64,000 nt of DNA from DASUPK01 sp963795665 (GTDB taxonomy: Bacteria > Actinomycetota > Thermoleophilia > Solirubrobacterales > 70-9). A program made the position numbers and the translations under genes. Shown one piece after another: positions 19,063 to 26,671 of the stretch; position 1 is the stretch's first letter; each line of letters starts with the position of its first letter. The notes under the pieces are model-generated. The model was not told the origin of the DNA and made no database searches. It worked only from the letters and a program-made list of their open reading frames with translations. The stretch lies in contig CAWCIP010000009.1 in assembly GCA_963795665.1 (NCBI GenBank), forward strand, positions 36,418-100,417, read 5' to 3'.

Positions 19063-20042
19063 ATCAGACCCAGCTCCCTGACGGCATCCCGCTCGTCCCG
19101 GAGCTCGGCGACCGTCGCGTCGATCCGCTCGCGGGAGAAGTCGGTGATATCGAGGCCCTCGACGCGCTTCCACTCGCCCCCGGAGCATTCGCAGGCCGCG
19201 CCGGAGATCAGCCCCTCCTCGACGTCGTAGGAGCCGTCGGAGGCGACGGCCATCGAGGCCCAGTCGCCGTCGGGCGTCCCGAGGACCCAGTCGTGCACGT
19301 GGTCGATCGCGGCGTTCGCGGCCGATGCGGCGCTGGAGGCGCCCCGCGCCTCGATGATCGCCGCGCCGCGCTTGCCGACCGTGGGGATGAACTCCTCGGC
19401 GATCCAGGTCTCGTCGTCGACCTGATCCCACGCCGGGCTGCCGTCGACCAGGGCGTTGACCAGGTCCGGGTACTGGGTCGGCGAGTGGTTGCCCCAGACG
19501 GTCATCCGCTTGACGTCGGTGACCGGGCGGCCGAGCTTCTGGGCGAGCTGGGCGATCGCCCGGTTGTGGTCCAGCCGCATCATCGCCGTGAATCGCTCGG
19601 CCGGCACATCGGGGGCGTTTGACTTCGCGATCAGGCAGTTGGTGTTGGCTGGGTTGCCGACGACCAGCACCTTGATGTCGTCGGCTGCCTGCGAGTTGAT
19701 CGCCTCGCCCTGGGGCTTGAAGATGCCGCCGTTCGCCTCCAGGAGGTCGGCGCGCTCCATCCCCTTCGACCGGGGCCTGGCGCCGACCAGCAGCGCGATG
19801 TTGGTCCCATCGAAAGCCTCCTTCGGGTCGTCCGAGATGTCGATCCCGCGCAGCAGCGGGAACGCGCAATCCTCGAGCTCCATCGCGGTTCCCTCGGCCG
19901 CGGTGACAGCGTCCGGGATCTCCAGCAGACGGAGCTTCACCTCGGTGTCGGGCCCGAGCATCTCGCCGGCGGCGATCCGGAAGAGGATCGCGTAGCCGAT
20001 CTGGCCTGCGGCTCCGGTGACTGTGATGTTGACGGGAGTCAA
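19059..20042 (-). CDS. mdh: Malate dehydrogenase (NAD-dependent)
   Basis: 327 aa, type-2 (cytosolic-like) malate dehydrogenase interconverting malate and oxaloacetate in the TCA cycle. NAD motif GAAGQIGYAIL at 10-20, ARPRSKGMERADLL mobile loop, VGNPANTNCLI, LDHNRA and the catalytic WGNHSPTQYPD are all recognisable. It is translationally coupled to icd (ATGA at 20039-20042), so two consecutive TCA-cycle enzymes share an operon. Confidence 0.96.
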   Translation of the reverse strand: MTPVNITVTGAAGQIGYAILFRIAAGEMLGPDTEVKLRLLEIPDAVTAAEGTAMELEDCAFPLLRGIDISDDPKEAFDGTNIALLVGARPRSKGMERADLLEANGGIFKPQGEAINSQAADDIKVLVVGNPANTNCLIAKSNAPDVPAERFTAMMRLDHNRAIAQLAQKLGRPVTDVKRMTVWGNHSPTQYPDLVNALVDGSPAWDQVDDETWIAEEFIPTVGKRGAAIIEARGASSAASAANAAIDHVHDWVLGTPDGDWASMAVASDGSYDVEEGLISGAACECSGGEWKRVEGLDITDFSRERIDATVAELRDERDAVRELGLI

Positions 20043-21253
20043 TTCATCTCCTTCTTCAGGTTTTCATCGATCGAAGCGAGGAACTCCTGGGTCGTCTGGA
20101 ACTCCTGATCCGGCCCGATCAGGAGCGCCAGGTCCTTCGTCATCTTCCCGCTCTCCACCGTCTCGATGCATACGCGTTCGAGGGTCTCAGCGAATTCGGT
20201 GACCTCCGGTGTCTCGTCCATCCGGCCGCGGGCGGCGAGGCCGCGCGTCCAGGCGAAGATCGAGGCGATCGGGTTGGTCGAGGTCGGCTTGCCCTGCTGG
20301 TGCTGGCGAAAGTGACGGGTGACGGTGCCGTGGGCGGCCTCGGCCTCGACGGTCTTGCCGTCGGCCGTCATCAGGACGCTGGTCATCAGGCCGAGCGAGC
20401 CGAAGCCCTGGGCGACGGTGTCGGACTGCACGTCGCCGTCGTAGTTCTTGCAGGCCCAGACGTAGCCGCCCTCCCACTTGAGCGCGGCGGCGACCATGTC
20501 GTCGATCAGCCGGTGCTCGTAGGTGAGGTCCGCCTTCTCGAACTCCTCCTTGAACTCGGAGTCGTAGACCTCCTGGAAGATGTCCTTGAAGCGGCCGTCG
20601 TAGCGCTTCAGGATCGTGTTCTTGGTCGACATGTAGACCGGGAGCCCGCGATCGAGGCCGTAGCGGAGCGAGGCCCTGGCGAAGTCGCGGATCGAGTCGT
20701 CGAGGTTGTACATCGCCATCGCCACCCCGCCGCCGGGGAAGTCGTAGACGTCGAGCTCCACCGGCTCGCTGCCGTCCTTGGGCGTGTAGGTCAGGGTCAG
20801 CTTCCCCTCCCCGGGCACGACCAGGTCCGTGGCCCGATACTGATCGCCGAAGGCGTGGCGGCCGATCACGATCGGCTTCGTCCAGCCGGGCACAAGGCGG
20901 GGCACGTTCGAGATCACGATCGGCTCACGGAAGATGACTCCGCCGAGGATGTTCCGGATCGTCCCGTTGGGCGAGCGATACATCTCCTTGAGGCCGAACT
21001 CCTTGACCCGGGCCTCGTCCGGCGTGATCGTCGCGCACTTCACCCCGACGCCGTGCTCCTTGATCGCGTTGGCGGCGTCGACGGTGATCTGGTCGTCCGT
21101 CTCGTCCCGCTTCTCGATCGAGAGGTCGAAATAGCGCAGGTCGACGTCGAGGTAGGGCAGGATCAGCTGTTCCTTGATGAAGGCCCAGAGGATCCGGGTC
21201 ATCTCGTCGCCGTCGAGCTCGACGATGGGGTTCTTGACCTTGATTTTCGCCAT
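20039..21253 (-). CDS. icd: NADP-dependent isocitrate dehydrogenase (homodimeric, eukaryote-like class)
   Basis: 404 aa. Begins MAKIKVKNPIVELDGDEMTRILW and contains YRSPNGTIRNILGGVIFREPI, the substrate-binding Ser/Asn/Arg loop, plus KNYDGDVQSDTVAQGFGSLGLMTS and the EAEAAHGTVTRH NADP-binding segment. This is the eukaryote-type homodimeric IDH family (about 400-415 aa), not the monomeric 740-aa enzyme found in some actinobacteria. Oxidatively decarboxylates isocitrate to 2-oxoglutarate. I placed the start at ATG 21253; the frame is open further upstream but the extra 32 residues are low complexity. First gene of icd-mdh. Confidence 0.96.
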   Translation of the reverse strand: MAKIKVKNPIVELDGDEMTRILWAFIKEQLILPYLDVDLRYFDLSIEKRDETDDQITVDAANAIKEHGVGVKCATITPDEARVKEFGLKEMYRSPNGTIRNILGGVIFREPIVISNVPRLVPGWTKPIVIGRHAFGDQYRATDLVVPGEGKLTLTYTPKDGSEPVELDVYDFPGGGVAMAMYNLDDSIRDFARASLRYGLDRGLPVYMSTKNTILKRYDGRFKDIFQEVYDSEFKEEFEKADLTYEHRLIDDMVAAALKWEGGYVWACKNYDGDVQSDTVAQGFGSLGLMTSVLMTADGKTVEAEAAHGTVTRHFRQHQQGKPTSTNPIASIFAWTRGLAARGRMDETPEVTEFAETLERVCIETVESGKMTKDLALLIGPDQEFQTTQEFLASIDENLKKEMN

Positions 21254-21326
21254 CAGGTGATTGATGCCGCGGCGCTGCGCGCCCGGTGGCGCGCGTGGCC
21301 GAGCAGATCGGTGGACGCAGGGCGAA

Positions 21327-21347
21327 GCCCTTGCTGGCGGCAAGGGC
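21327..21347 (-). other. Hairpin between TetR gene end and icd start
   Basis: Perfect 8-bp stem gcccttgc (21327-21334) / gcaagggc (21340-21347) with a 5-nt loop, in the 178-bp gap between icd (start 21253) and the TetR stop (21432). No T-tract follows on either strand, so it may be a weak terminator for the TetR gene or an icd leader element. I see nothing else in this gap. Confidence 0.35.
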
Positions 21348-21431
21348 AAGCCCGAGGACGCCGAGATGCGATGTCCACGTGCGTCATCCGGGCGTGCATG
21401 GTCGCGGGATCAATCACCGAGGGCGGCGATG

Positions 21432-22037
21432 CTATCTGCGCAGGCCTTCGAGCATCTCCATCAGCGGTGGCTCGGCGCGTGCACGGGCGGCGCTCGGGTC
21501 AGCCGACGTCGCCACCAGCAGCGCAGCCTCGATCATTGCCGCGAGGAGCAGGTGCGCGGTCGACTCCACATCGGCGCGCTGCAGCTGTCCGGCCTCCATT
21601 GCCGCCTCGACGCCCCCGGCCATCGCGGCCAGGCCGAGGTCGCTGATCCCGCTGCGCCACTCCTCCCAGCCGAGCACCGTCCGGCTCTGCAGCAATCCGA
21701 TCCGCTGCAGCTCCCGGTTGGTGGCGGCCTCGTCGAGATAGGTGCGGCAACCGGCTACGAGGGCCTCGTAGGGCGTTCCGGCCTCGGATGCCGCCGCTGA
21801 CAGCCGCTCGATCAGCCTCGCCTCGGAGTCCCTCCAGACCTCCCTGTAGAGCTCTCGCTTGCTCGCGAAGTGGTGGTACATGGCTCCGCGGCTGACCCGG
21901 GCCCTCTCGAGGATCTGGGTCGTGCTCACCTCGGCGTAGTCCCGCTCCATGAACAGATCGCGGGCGGCCGTGACCAGGGCTTCGCGCGCTCCCGCGCTGG
22001 GGCGCCCTCGCCGCGGCTTCTCTGCAACCTGCGCCAC
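21432..22037 (-). CDS. TetR/AcrR family transcriptional regulator
   Basis: 201 aa. N-terminal HTH is canonical: RDLFMERDYAEVSTTQILERARVSRGAMYHHFASKRELYREVW (about residues 27-69). The C-terminal ligand/dimer domain resembles TetR_C groups with LLAAMIEAALLVA. It is divergently transcribed from a DUF4242 gene at 22131. The intervening 93 bp contains a palindrome (22052-22068) within what looks like its own promoter (TTTACC at 22071-22066 and TATAGG at 22049-22044 on the minus strand, 16-bp spacing), so autorepression and control of the neighbour are likely. Confidence 0.92.
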   Translation of the reverse strand: MAQVAEKPRRGRPSAGAREALVTAARDLFMERDYAEVSTTQILERARVSRGAMYHHFASKRELYREVWRDSEARLIERLSAAASEAGTPYEALVAGCRTYLDEAATNRELQRIGLLQSRTVLGWEEWRSGISDLGLAAMAGGVEAAMEAGQLQRADVESTAHLLLAAMIEAALLVATSADPSAARARAEPPLMEMLEGLRR

Positions 22038-22051
22038 GATCGCCTATATTA

Positions 22052-22068
22052 ACCGACAGGTAGTCGGT
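22052..22068. promoter_or_regulatory. Putative TetR operator accgac-N5-gtcggt
   Basis: Inverted repeat accgac (22052-22057) and gtcggt (22063-22068) with a 5-bp centre, flanked by AT-rich ttaa/taaa. It lies between the minus-strand -35-like TTTACC and -10-like TATAGG of the TetR gene, and 62 bp upstream of the divergent DUF4242 gene. Confidence 0.6.
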
Positions 22069-22130
22069 AAAGCCGCAACCAGGCTGAGCGGGTACCGCTG
22101 AGAACCACACAAGACGAGGAGAAGGAAGAG

Positions 22131-22427
22131 ATGAACACATACGTGATCCGCCGGGAGAAGGCATGGGCGTCGCCCGCAGAGCTCGAGGCGACCGCCGAGC
22201 GCTCGAAGCAGGTCGCCGACGACGACTTCCCGGATGACATCCGCTGGATCCGCAGCTACGTCATCAAGGAGGACGGCGGCACCCTGGGAACCGTCTGCAT
22301 CTACCAGGCGACCGACATCGAGGCCGTTCGTGAGCACGCGAAGCGGGTCGACATGCCCGCCGACGAGGTGCTCGAGGTCGCGGACACGGTGATCATCCGG
22401 CCGGATCCCCAGCCGCAGGCGGCGTAA
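22131..22427 (+). CDS. DUF4242 (SCO4226-type, nickel-binding) small protein
   Basis: 98 aa. MNTYVIRREKAWASPAELEATAERS, IRWIRSYVIKEDGGTLGTVCIYQATDIEAVREHAKRVDMPADEVLEV matches the DUF4242 ferredoxin-like fold; the SCO4226 member of this family is described as nickel-binding. Strong GGAG-type ribosome-binding site (gaggagaaggaag) before the ATG. Probable target of the divergent TetR regulator. Cytoplasmic; physiological role unknown. Confidence 0.82.
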   Translation: MNTYVIRREKAWASPAELEATAERSKQVADDDFPDDIRWIRSYVIKEDGGTLGTVCIYQATDIEAVREHAKRVDMPADEVLEVADTVIIRPDPQPQAA

Positions 22428-22474
22428 GCCGATAGCCCAATCCGCACGGCCCCGAGCGGCGTTATCTTGATCAC

Positions 22475-25400
22475 ATGAGCAGCTTGGGAGGAGAGCGGAA
22501 GATCGCGACGATGCTTTTCGCCGATCTGGTCGGCTCGACCGAGCTTGCCACCGAGCTCGATCCCGAGGACCTTCGCGGGCGCCTCGAGCCCTTCTTCGAC
22601 GCGGCGCGCGGGGCCCTCGAACAGCATGGGGGGACCGTCGAGAAGTACATCGGCGACGCAGTGATGGCCGTGTTCGGCGCGCCCGTCGCCCATGGCGACG
22701 ATCCCGACCGTGCGATCGCCGCCGCCCTTGCCGTCATCGACCGGGTCTCGGCGATCGACGGCAAGCTGGCCGTGCGGGTGGGGATCGAGACCGGCGAGGT
22801 CCTCGCGGTCCCCGGAAGCGGCGACCTCCGCGTCACCGGCGAGGCCGTGAACGCCGCGGCACGCCTGCAGCAAGCCGCCTCGCCCGGAGAGGTCCTGGTC
22901 GGCGAGCGCACGGCCCGCGCGTCTCGGAGGGCGCAGCTCGAGCGGGACGGCCAGGTGGACGCAAAGGGGATGGACGAGCTGCCGGCCTTCCGGGCGGTAT
23001 CCATCTGCGACGAGGACGAGCTCACCAACGTTCCGCTCGTGGGGCGAGAGGACGACCTCGCGATGCTCCGGCTGATCGCCCGGCGGGCGGCGAGAGAGCA
23101 GGTGCCGCAGCTCGTCACCGTGATCGGCGAGGCGGGAATCGGCAAGACCCGGCTCGCCGCCGAGCTCTTCGCCGAGCTACGAAGCGACGGATGGCGAACC
23201 GTCGTCGGCCGCAGCCCGCCTTACGGACACGGGATTGCGTTCTGGGCGCTCGGCGAGATCCTGCACGACGCCGCCGGGATGTCCGCGGACGCCCGCGCCA
23301 ACCAGGTGGAACCGGCCCTCCAGGCGGTGCTCACCGAGTTCGGAGCCGACGACGCCGCGGAGCTGGCGGGGGCGCTGGTGGTCGCGATGCGTGGCGCCGA
23401 GGAGGGAACCGACGCCGAGGATGAGCTGAAGCGGGCCTGGCGCCGCTTCGTGGCGCTGCTCGCGGCCGACCGGCCGCTGGCGATCGGCGTCGACGATGCC
23501 CACTGGGCGGACGAGGGGACCCTCAACCTGCTCGAGGAGGCGGCCTTCGGCCTCTCCAAGGCGCCGGTGATCATCCTCTGCACCTGCCGGCCCGAGCTGG
23601 CGGAAAGACGCCCGGACTTCGGCCGCGCCGCACGCAACAACACGCAGATTGAGTTGCTGCCGCTCGACGGGGCCTCGGCGACGCGGCTCGCCGAGCTCCT
23701 CCTCCCAGACGACCGGCGTGTGATCGCCGGCCGGATCGCCGACGCCGCAGGGGGCAACCCGTTCTTCACCGAGGAGGTTTCGCGGGCGATCCGGGAGGAG
23801 CACGCGGACGCGATCCCCGAGCGGCTGCCGGACACCGTGCAGGCCGCCATCGCCGCCCGGATCGACCAGCTCCCTCCCGATGAGAAGCGAGCCCTCCAGT
23901 ACGCGGCGGTGCTCGGGCACACCTTCGCCCAGGGGCCGCTTGGAGATCTGATCGGCGAGGACCCGAGCGACATGCTCTGGTCGTTGCGCCGCAAGGCACT
24001 GGTCGAGGAGCGCACCACCTCGGACGCCGGTCACTACGCCTTCCGCCACCAGCTGATCCGCGACGTCGCCTACAACTCGCTGCCGCGGGCCGACCGGGCG
24101 AACCTGCATGAGCAGGCCGTCACGGCGCTGATGGCGCGCGAGCCGTTCGCGGAGCGGGCCGAGCTCGTCGCCTACCACCTCGACCACGCCTTCGAGCAGC
24201 AGCCCACTTCGGAGCGGCGGAACGCGGCCTGCGCCGCGATGGCCGAGGCCGCCGCCAGCGCGGTGCGCCGCGGCGCCGCGGCCCGCGGGCAGGAGCTCTA
24301 TGAGCAGGCAGCTGACCTCGCCGAGGGGTCGTCCCGGATCGACTGGCTGTTGGCCGCCGGCGAGGTGGCGCTGCGCCGCTGGCGCGGCGACTTCGCGCTA
24401 CGGCTGTACACCGAGGCCGGTCGAAGCGCCGAGCGAATCGGCGATCCCCGCGCCGCCGGCGGATACGCCCGAGCGGTCGAGATCGCCACCAGGATGAGCG
24501 GAATCAGCGGCAACCCCGACGCCGACCAGCTCCAGCCGCTCCTCGAGCGCGGTCGCGCCCTCGTCACGGATGACGACACGGTCACCAAGGCGAGGCTCCT
24601 GCTCGACGAGGCCTGGATCGCCTGGAAGAGCGACCAGACACTCGAGATGGAGGCGCCCGCCCTCGGCGGGCTCGAGCTGGCTCGCGAGGCCGGCGATCTC
24701 GCCGTCCTGCAGTCCGCGCTCGACGCGGTCACCGCCAGCGACTGGCAGCAGGGGCGCCACCTGGCCGCCGTCGAGCACACCAGGGAGCGGCTGGACCTGC
24801 TCCGAGACGCGCCGCGGACCGCGACCCTCGACGTCGAGCGCAGCGACGCGCTCCACATGATGATCGAGTGCCTGCTGCAGACCGGGGACTTCCATGAGGC
24901 CGAGCGGTACGCCCGCGAGGCTCGCGATCTCGACCTGTCGCGGGGGATCATCTACTCGGCCTGGCAGCGTGGCCTGCTTCCCGCGTTCTTCCTCGGCCGC
25001 TGGGACGACGCCCTGAACATGGCCACCCACGTTCGCGAGGCCTGGGTCGCCGCTGAACGTCCGCCGCTCGGGGCTTTCGCAACCTCGATCGCCTGCGCAG
25101 GAGCGATCCTCGGGGTCCGTGGCGACGACGGCTGGTCCGACTGGTTCGAGATCGCCAACGAGCTCTCAGAGGGCGCACTCGGGAACAAGGCAGGCGTCGT
25201 GGTGATGCGAGCCGATATCGAGCTCCACCAGGGCGAGGTCCAATGCGCCGCCGACCGCTTCGAGTCCGAGATCTCGACCACATGGTTCCGCTCTCCGTAC
25301 CTCGCCGCGCGTGCCGAGTCCTACGCCCGCCTGGGGCGCAAGGACGCGGACGACGCGATCCTGGTCGCCGACGAGTACATCGGCGAGCACCGCTACGGGA

Positions 25401-25591
25401 GGGGCATCCTGCTGCGCGCGAAGGGGATCCGCTCCGGCGACGAGACGCTCCTGCGCGAGTCGGTGAACCTGTTCAAGGAGCTGGACTGCCCCTACCAGGC
25501 CGCCCGCACCGGATGGCTGCTCGGCAGCTCCGAGCGCGACGAGGCGACGGAAATCTTCCGGCGCTTAGGAGCGACCCTCCCGGCGGATTAG
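22475..25591 (+). CDS. Class III adenylate/guanylate cyclase fused to AAA ATPase and TPR-like domain
   Basis: 1038 aa signalling protein. Residues about 8-170 form a class III cyclase domain: LFADLVGST with metal Asp17, EKYIGDAVMAVFGAP with Lys58 and Asp61, then GEAVNAAARLQ (transition-state Asn/Arg region). After NVPLVGRE comes a STAND/AAA-type ATPase with Walker A GEAGIGKTR near 220 and Walker B-like IGVDDAHWAD near 340. The remaining about 450 residues are alpha-helical, TPR/MalT-like repeats. The EK-IGD sequence favours adenylate over guanylate cyclase. Such proteins likely couple an unknown ligand sensed by the repeats to cyclic nucleotide synthesis. It converges on a cyclic-nucleotide-binding gene with a TTAG overlap. 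Confidence 0.9.
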   Translation: MSSLGGERKIATMLFADLVGSTELATELDPEDLRGRLEPFFDAARGALEQHGGTVEKYIGDAVMAVFGAPVAHGDDPDRAIAAALAVIDRVSAIDGKLAVRVGIETGEVLAVPGSGDLRVTGEAVNAAARLQQAASPGEVLVGERTARASRRAQLERDGQVDAKGMDELPAFRAVSICDEDELTNVPLVGREDDLAMLRLIARRAAREQVPQLVTVIGEAGIGKTRLAAELFAELRSDGWRTVVGRSPPYGHGIAFWALGEILHDAAGMSADARANQVEPALQAVLTEFGADDAAELAGALVVAMRGAEEGTDAEDELKRAWRRFVALLAADRPLAIGVDDAHWADEGTLNLLEEAAFGLSKAPVIILCTCRPELAERRPDFGRAARNNTQIELLPLDGASATRLAELLLPDDRRVIAGRIADAAGGNPFFTEEVSRAIREEHADAIPERLPDTVQAAIAARIDQLPPDEKRALQYAAVLGHTFAQGPLGDLIGEDPSDMLWSLRRKALVEERTTSDAGHYAFRHQLIRDVAYNSLPRADRANLHEQAVTALMAREPFAERAELVAYHLDHAFEQQPTSERRNAACAAMAEAAASAVRRGAAARGQELYEQAADLAEGSSRIDWLLAAGEVALRRWRGDFALRLYTEAGRSAERIGDPRAAGGYARAVEIATRMSGISGNPDADQLQPLLERGRALVTDDDTVTKARLLLDEAWIAWKSDQTLEMEAPALGGLELAREAGDLAVLQSALDAVTASDWQQGRHLAAVEHTRERLDLLRDAPRTATLDVERSDALHMMIECLLQTGDFHEAERYAREARDLDLSRGIIYSAWQRGLLPAFFLGRWDDALNMATHVREAWVAAERPPLGAFATSIACAGAILGVRGDDGWSDWFEIANELSEGALGNKAGVVVMRADIELHQGEVQCAADRFESEISTTWFRSPYLAARAESYARLGRKDADDAILVADEYIGEHRYGRGILLRAKGIRSGDETLLRESVNLFKELDCPYQAARTGWLLGSSERDEATEIFRRLGATLPAD

Positions 25592-25995
25592 CGCTTCTCG
25601 GCGTCCCGCAGCCGCGAGGCCAGCGTCTCGAGCAGCGGCCAGGCGACCTCGGGGTGGCTCTCGACGAAGGGCCTGAACTCCCAGGCCGTGATCCCGTGGC
25701 AGCTCAGATCGGTGGTTGCGACGATCGTTGCCGAGCGCGGGCCGCTGTCGATCAGGGCGATCTCGCCGAAGTACTCACCCGGGCCGAGCGTCCGGATGAT
25801 CTTGCCGTCGATGCTGACAGTCGCGTTGCCGTCATGGATGACGAAGAAGCCGATCCCGCTCTTCCCCTCGGCTGTGATCGTGTCCCCCTCGCCGAAGGTG
25901 CGCTCCTGCATGCGGTCGGCGAGCTTCTTGAGCTCCTTCCGCTTCACCCCCTGGAAGAGGGGGACGCTGCCGAGCGTCTCCACCACGTCCGCCAC
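25588..25995 (-). CDS. Stand-alone cyclic nucleotide-binding domain protein
   Basis: 135 aa consisting of one CNB (CAP_ED) domain: ADVVETLGSVPLFQGVKRKELKKLADRM, GDTITAEGKSGIGFFVIHDGNATVSI, then the phosphate-binding cassette LGPGEYFGEIALIDSGPRSATIVATTD, with the FGEIAL...RSATI signature for cyclic nucleotide binding. No HTH or catalytic domain is fused, so it must act through a partner. Being encoded tail-to-tail with a cyclase (stops overlap at 25588-25591) suggests it may read that enzyme's product; this is inference. Confidence 0.88.
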   Translation of the reverse strand: MADVVETLGSVPLFQGVKRKELKKLADRMQERTFGEGDTITAEGKSGIGFFVIHDGNATVSIDGKIIRTLGPGEYFGEIALIDSGPRSATIVATTDLSCHGITAWEFRPFVESHPEVAWPLLETLASRLRDAEKR

Positions 25996-26021
25996 GCGCC
26001 GATCCTACTCACGCGTTTGGG

Positions 26022-26050
26022 TTGACGCAAAGAGTGAATCGTGATTCACT
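26022..26050 (+). promoter_or_regulatory. Promoter with 18-bp palindromic TetR operator
   Basis: TTGACG at 26022-26027 is a -35-like hexamer. The perfect palindrome agtgaatc-gt-gattcact occupies 26033-26050, covering the expected spacer and -10 region, 10 bp before the TetR ATG. Binding here would block the operon 26060-29163; the shape resembles fatty-acid-responsive TetR operators. Confidence 0.65.
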
Positions 26051-26059
26051 TCTTGACCG

Positions 26060-26671
26060 ATGGCCTACCGGACCACCGAGCGGACCGAGGCGCGCCGGGC
26101 CGAGACCCGCGAGCGAATCGTCGCCGCCGCCCGTGAGCTGATCGCCGAGGGCGGGTACGTCGCGGCGCAGGTCGCCGCAGTGGCGGACCGTGCCGGCGTG
26201 GCGGTCGGGACCGTCTACCGGCACTTCCCCTCCAAGTCCGACCTGTTCGCCGAGGTCTTCCGGGAGGCATCGCAACACGAGGTCGACGCGATGAGCGAGG
26301 CCATCCACGAGACCAGCGGTCCCGCCGCCGAGCGGGTCGCCGCCGGCATCGAGGTCTTCGCGCGCCGAGCCCTCCGCGGGAAACGTCTTGCCTGGGCTCT
26401 GCTGGCTGAGCCGGTGGATCCCGCCGTCGAGGCCGAGCGCCTTCAGTTTCGCCACAGCTACCGCGACTTGATGGCCGAGGTCATCTCCGAGGGGATCGCC
26501 GCCGGCGACCTGCCCGATCAGGACGTCGATGCGACCGCCGCCGCCCTGGTAGGGGCAATCGGAGAGACGATGATCGGTCCCCTGTCCCCCACAACGAACG
26601 GAGGCGACCCCGAGGCGCTGATCGCCTCCCTGATCGACTTCTGCACGCGCGCAATCGGAGAGGAGCAGTAG
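26060..26671 (+). CDS. TetR/AcrR family regulator, probable autorepressor of the acyl-CoA operon
   Basis: 203 aa. HTH: RERIVAAARELIAEGGYVAAQVAAVADRAGVAVGTVYRHFPSKSDLFAEVFRE (about 15-66). It precedes an AidB-like acyl-CoA dehydrogenase by zero intergenic bases (stop 26671, next ATG 26672) and then an enoyl-CoA hydratase, so it is likely an acyl-CoA or fatty acid-responsive repressor of its own operon. An 18-bp palindrome sits between the -35 and the start codon. The effector is not identifiable from sequence. Confidence 0.9.
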   Translation: MAYRTTERTEARRAETRERIVAAARELIAEGGYVAAQVAAVADRAGVAVGTVYRHFPSKSDLFAEVFREASQHEVDAMSEAIHETSGPAAERVAAGIEVFARRALRGKRLAWALLAEPVDPAVEAERLQFRHSYRDLMAEVISEGIAAGDLPDQDVDATAAALVGAIGETMIGPLSPTTNGGDPEALIASLIDFCTRAIGEEQ

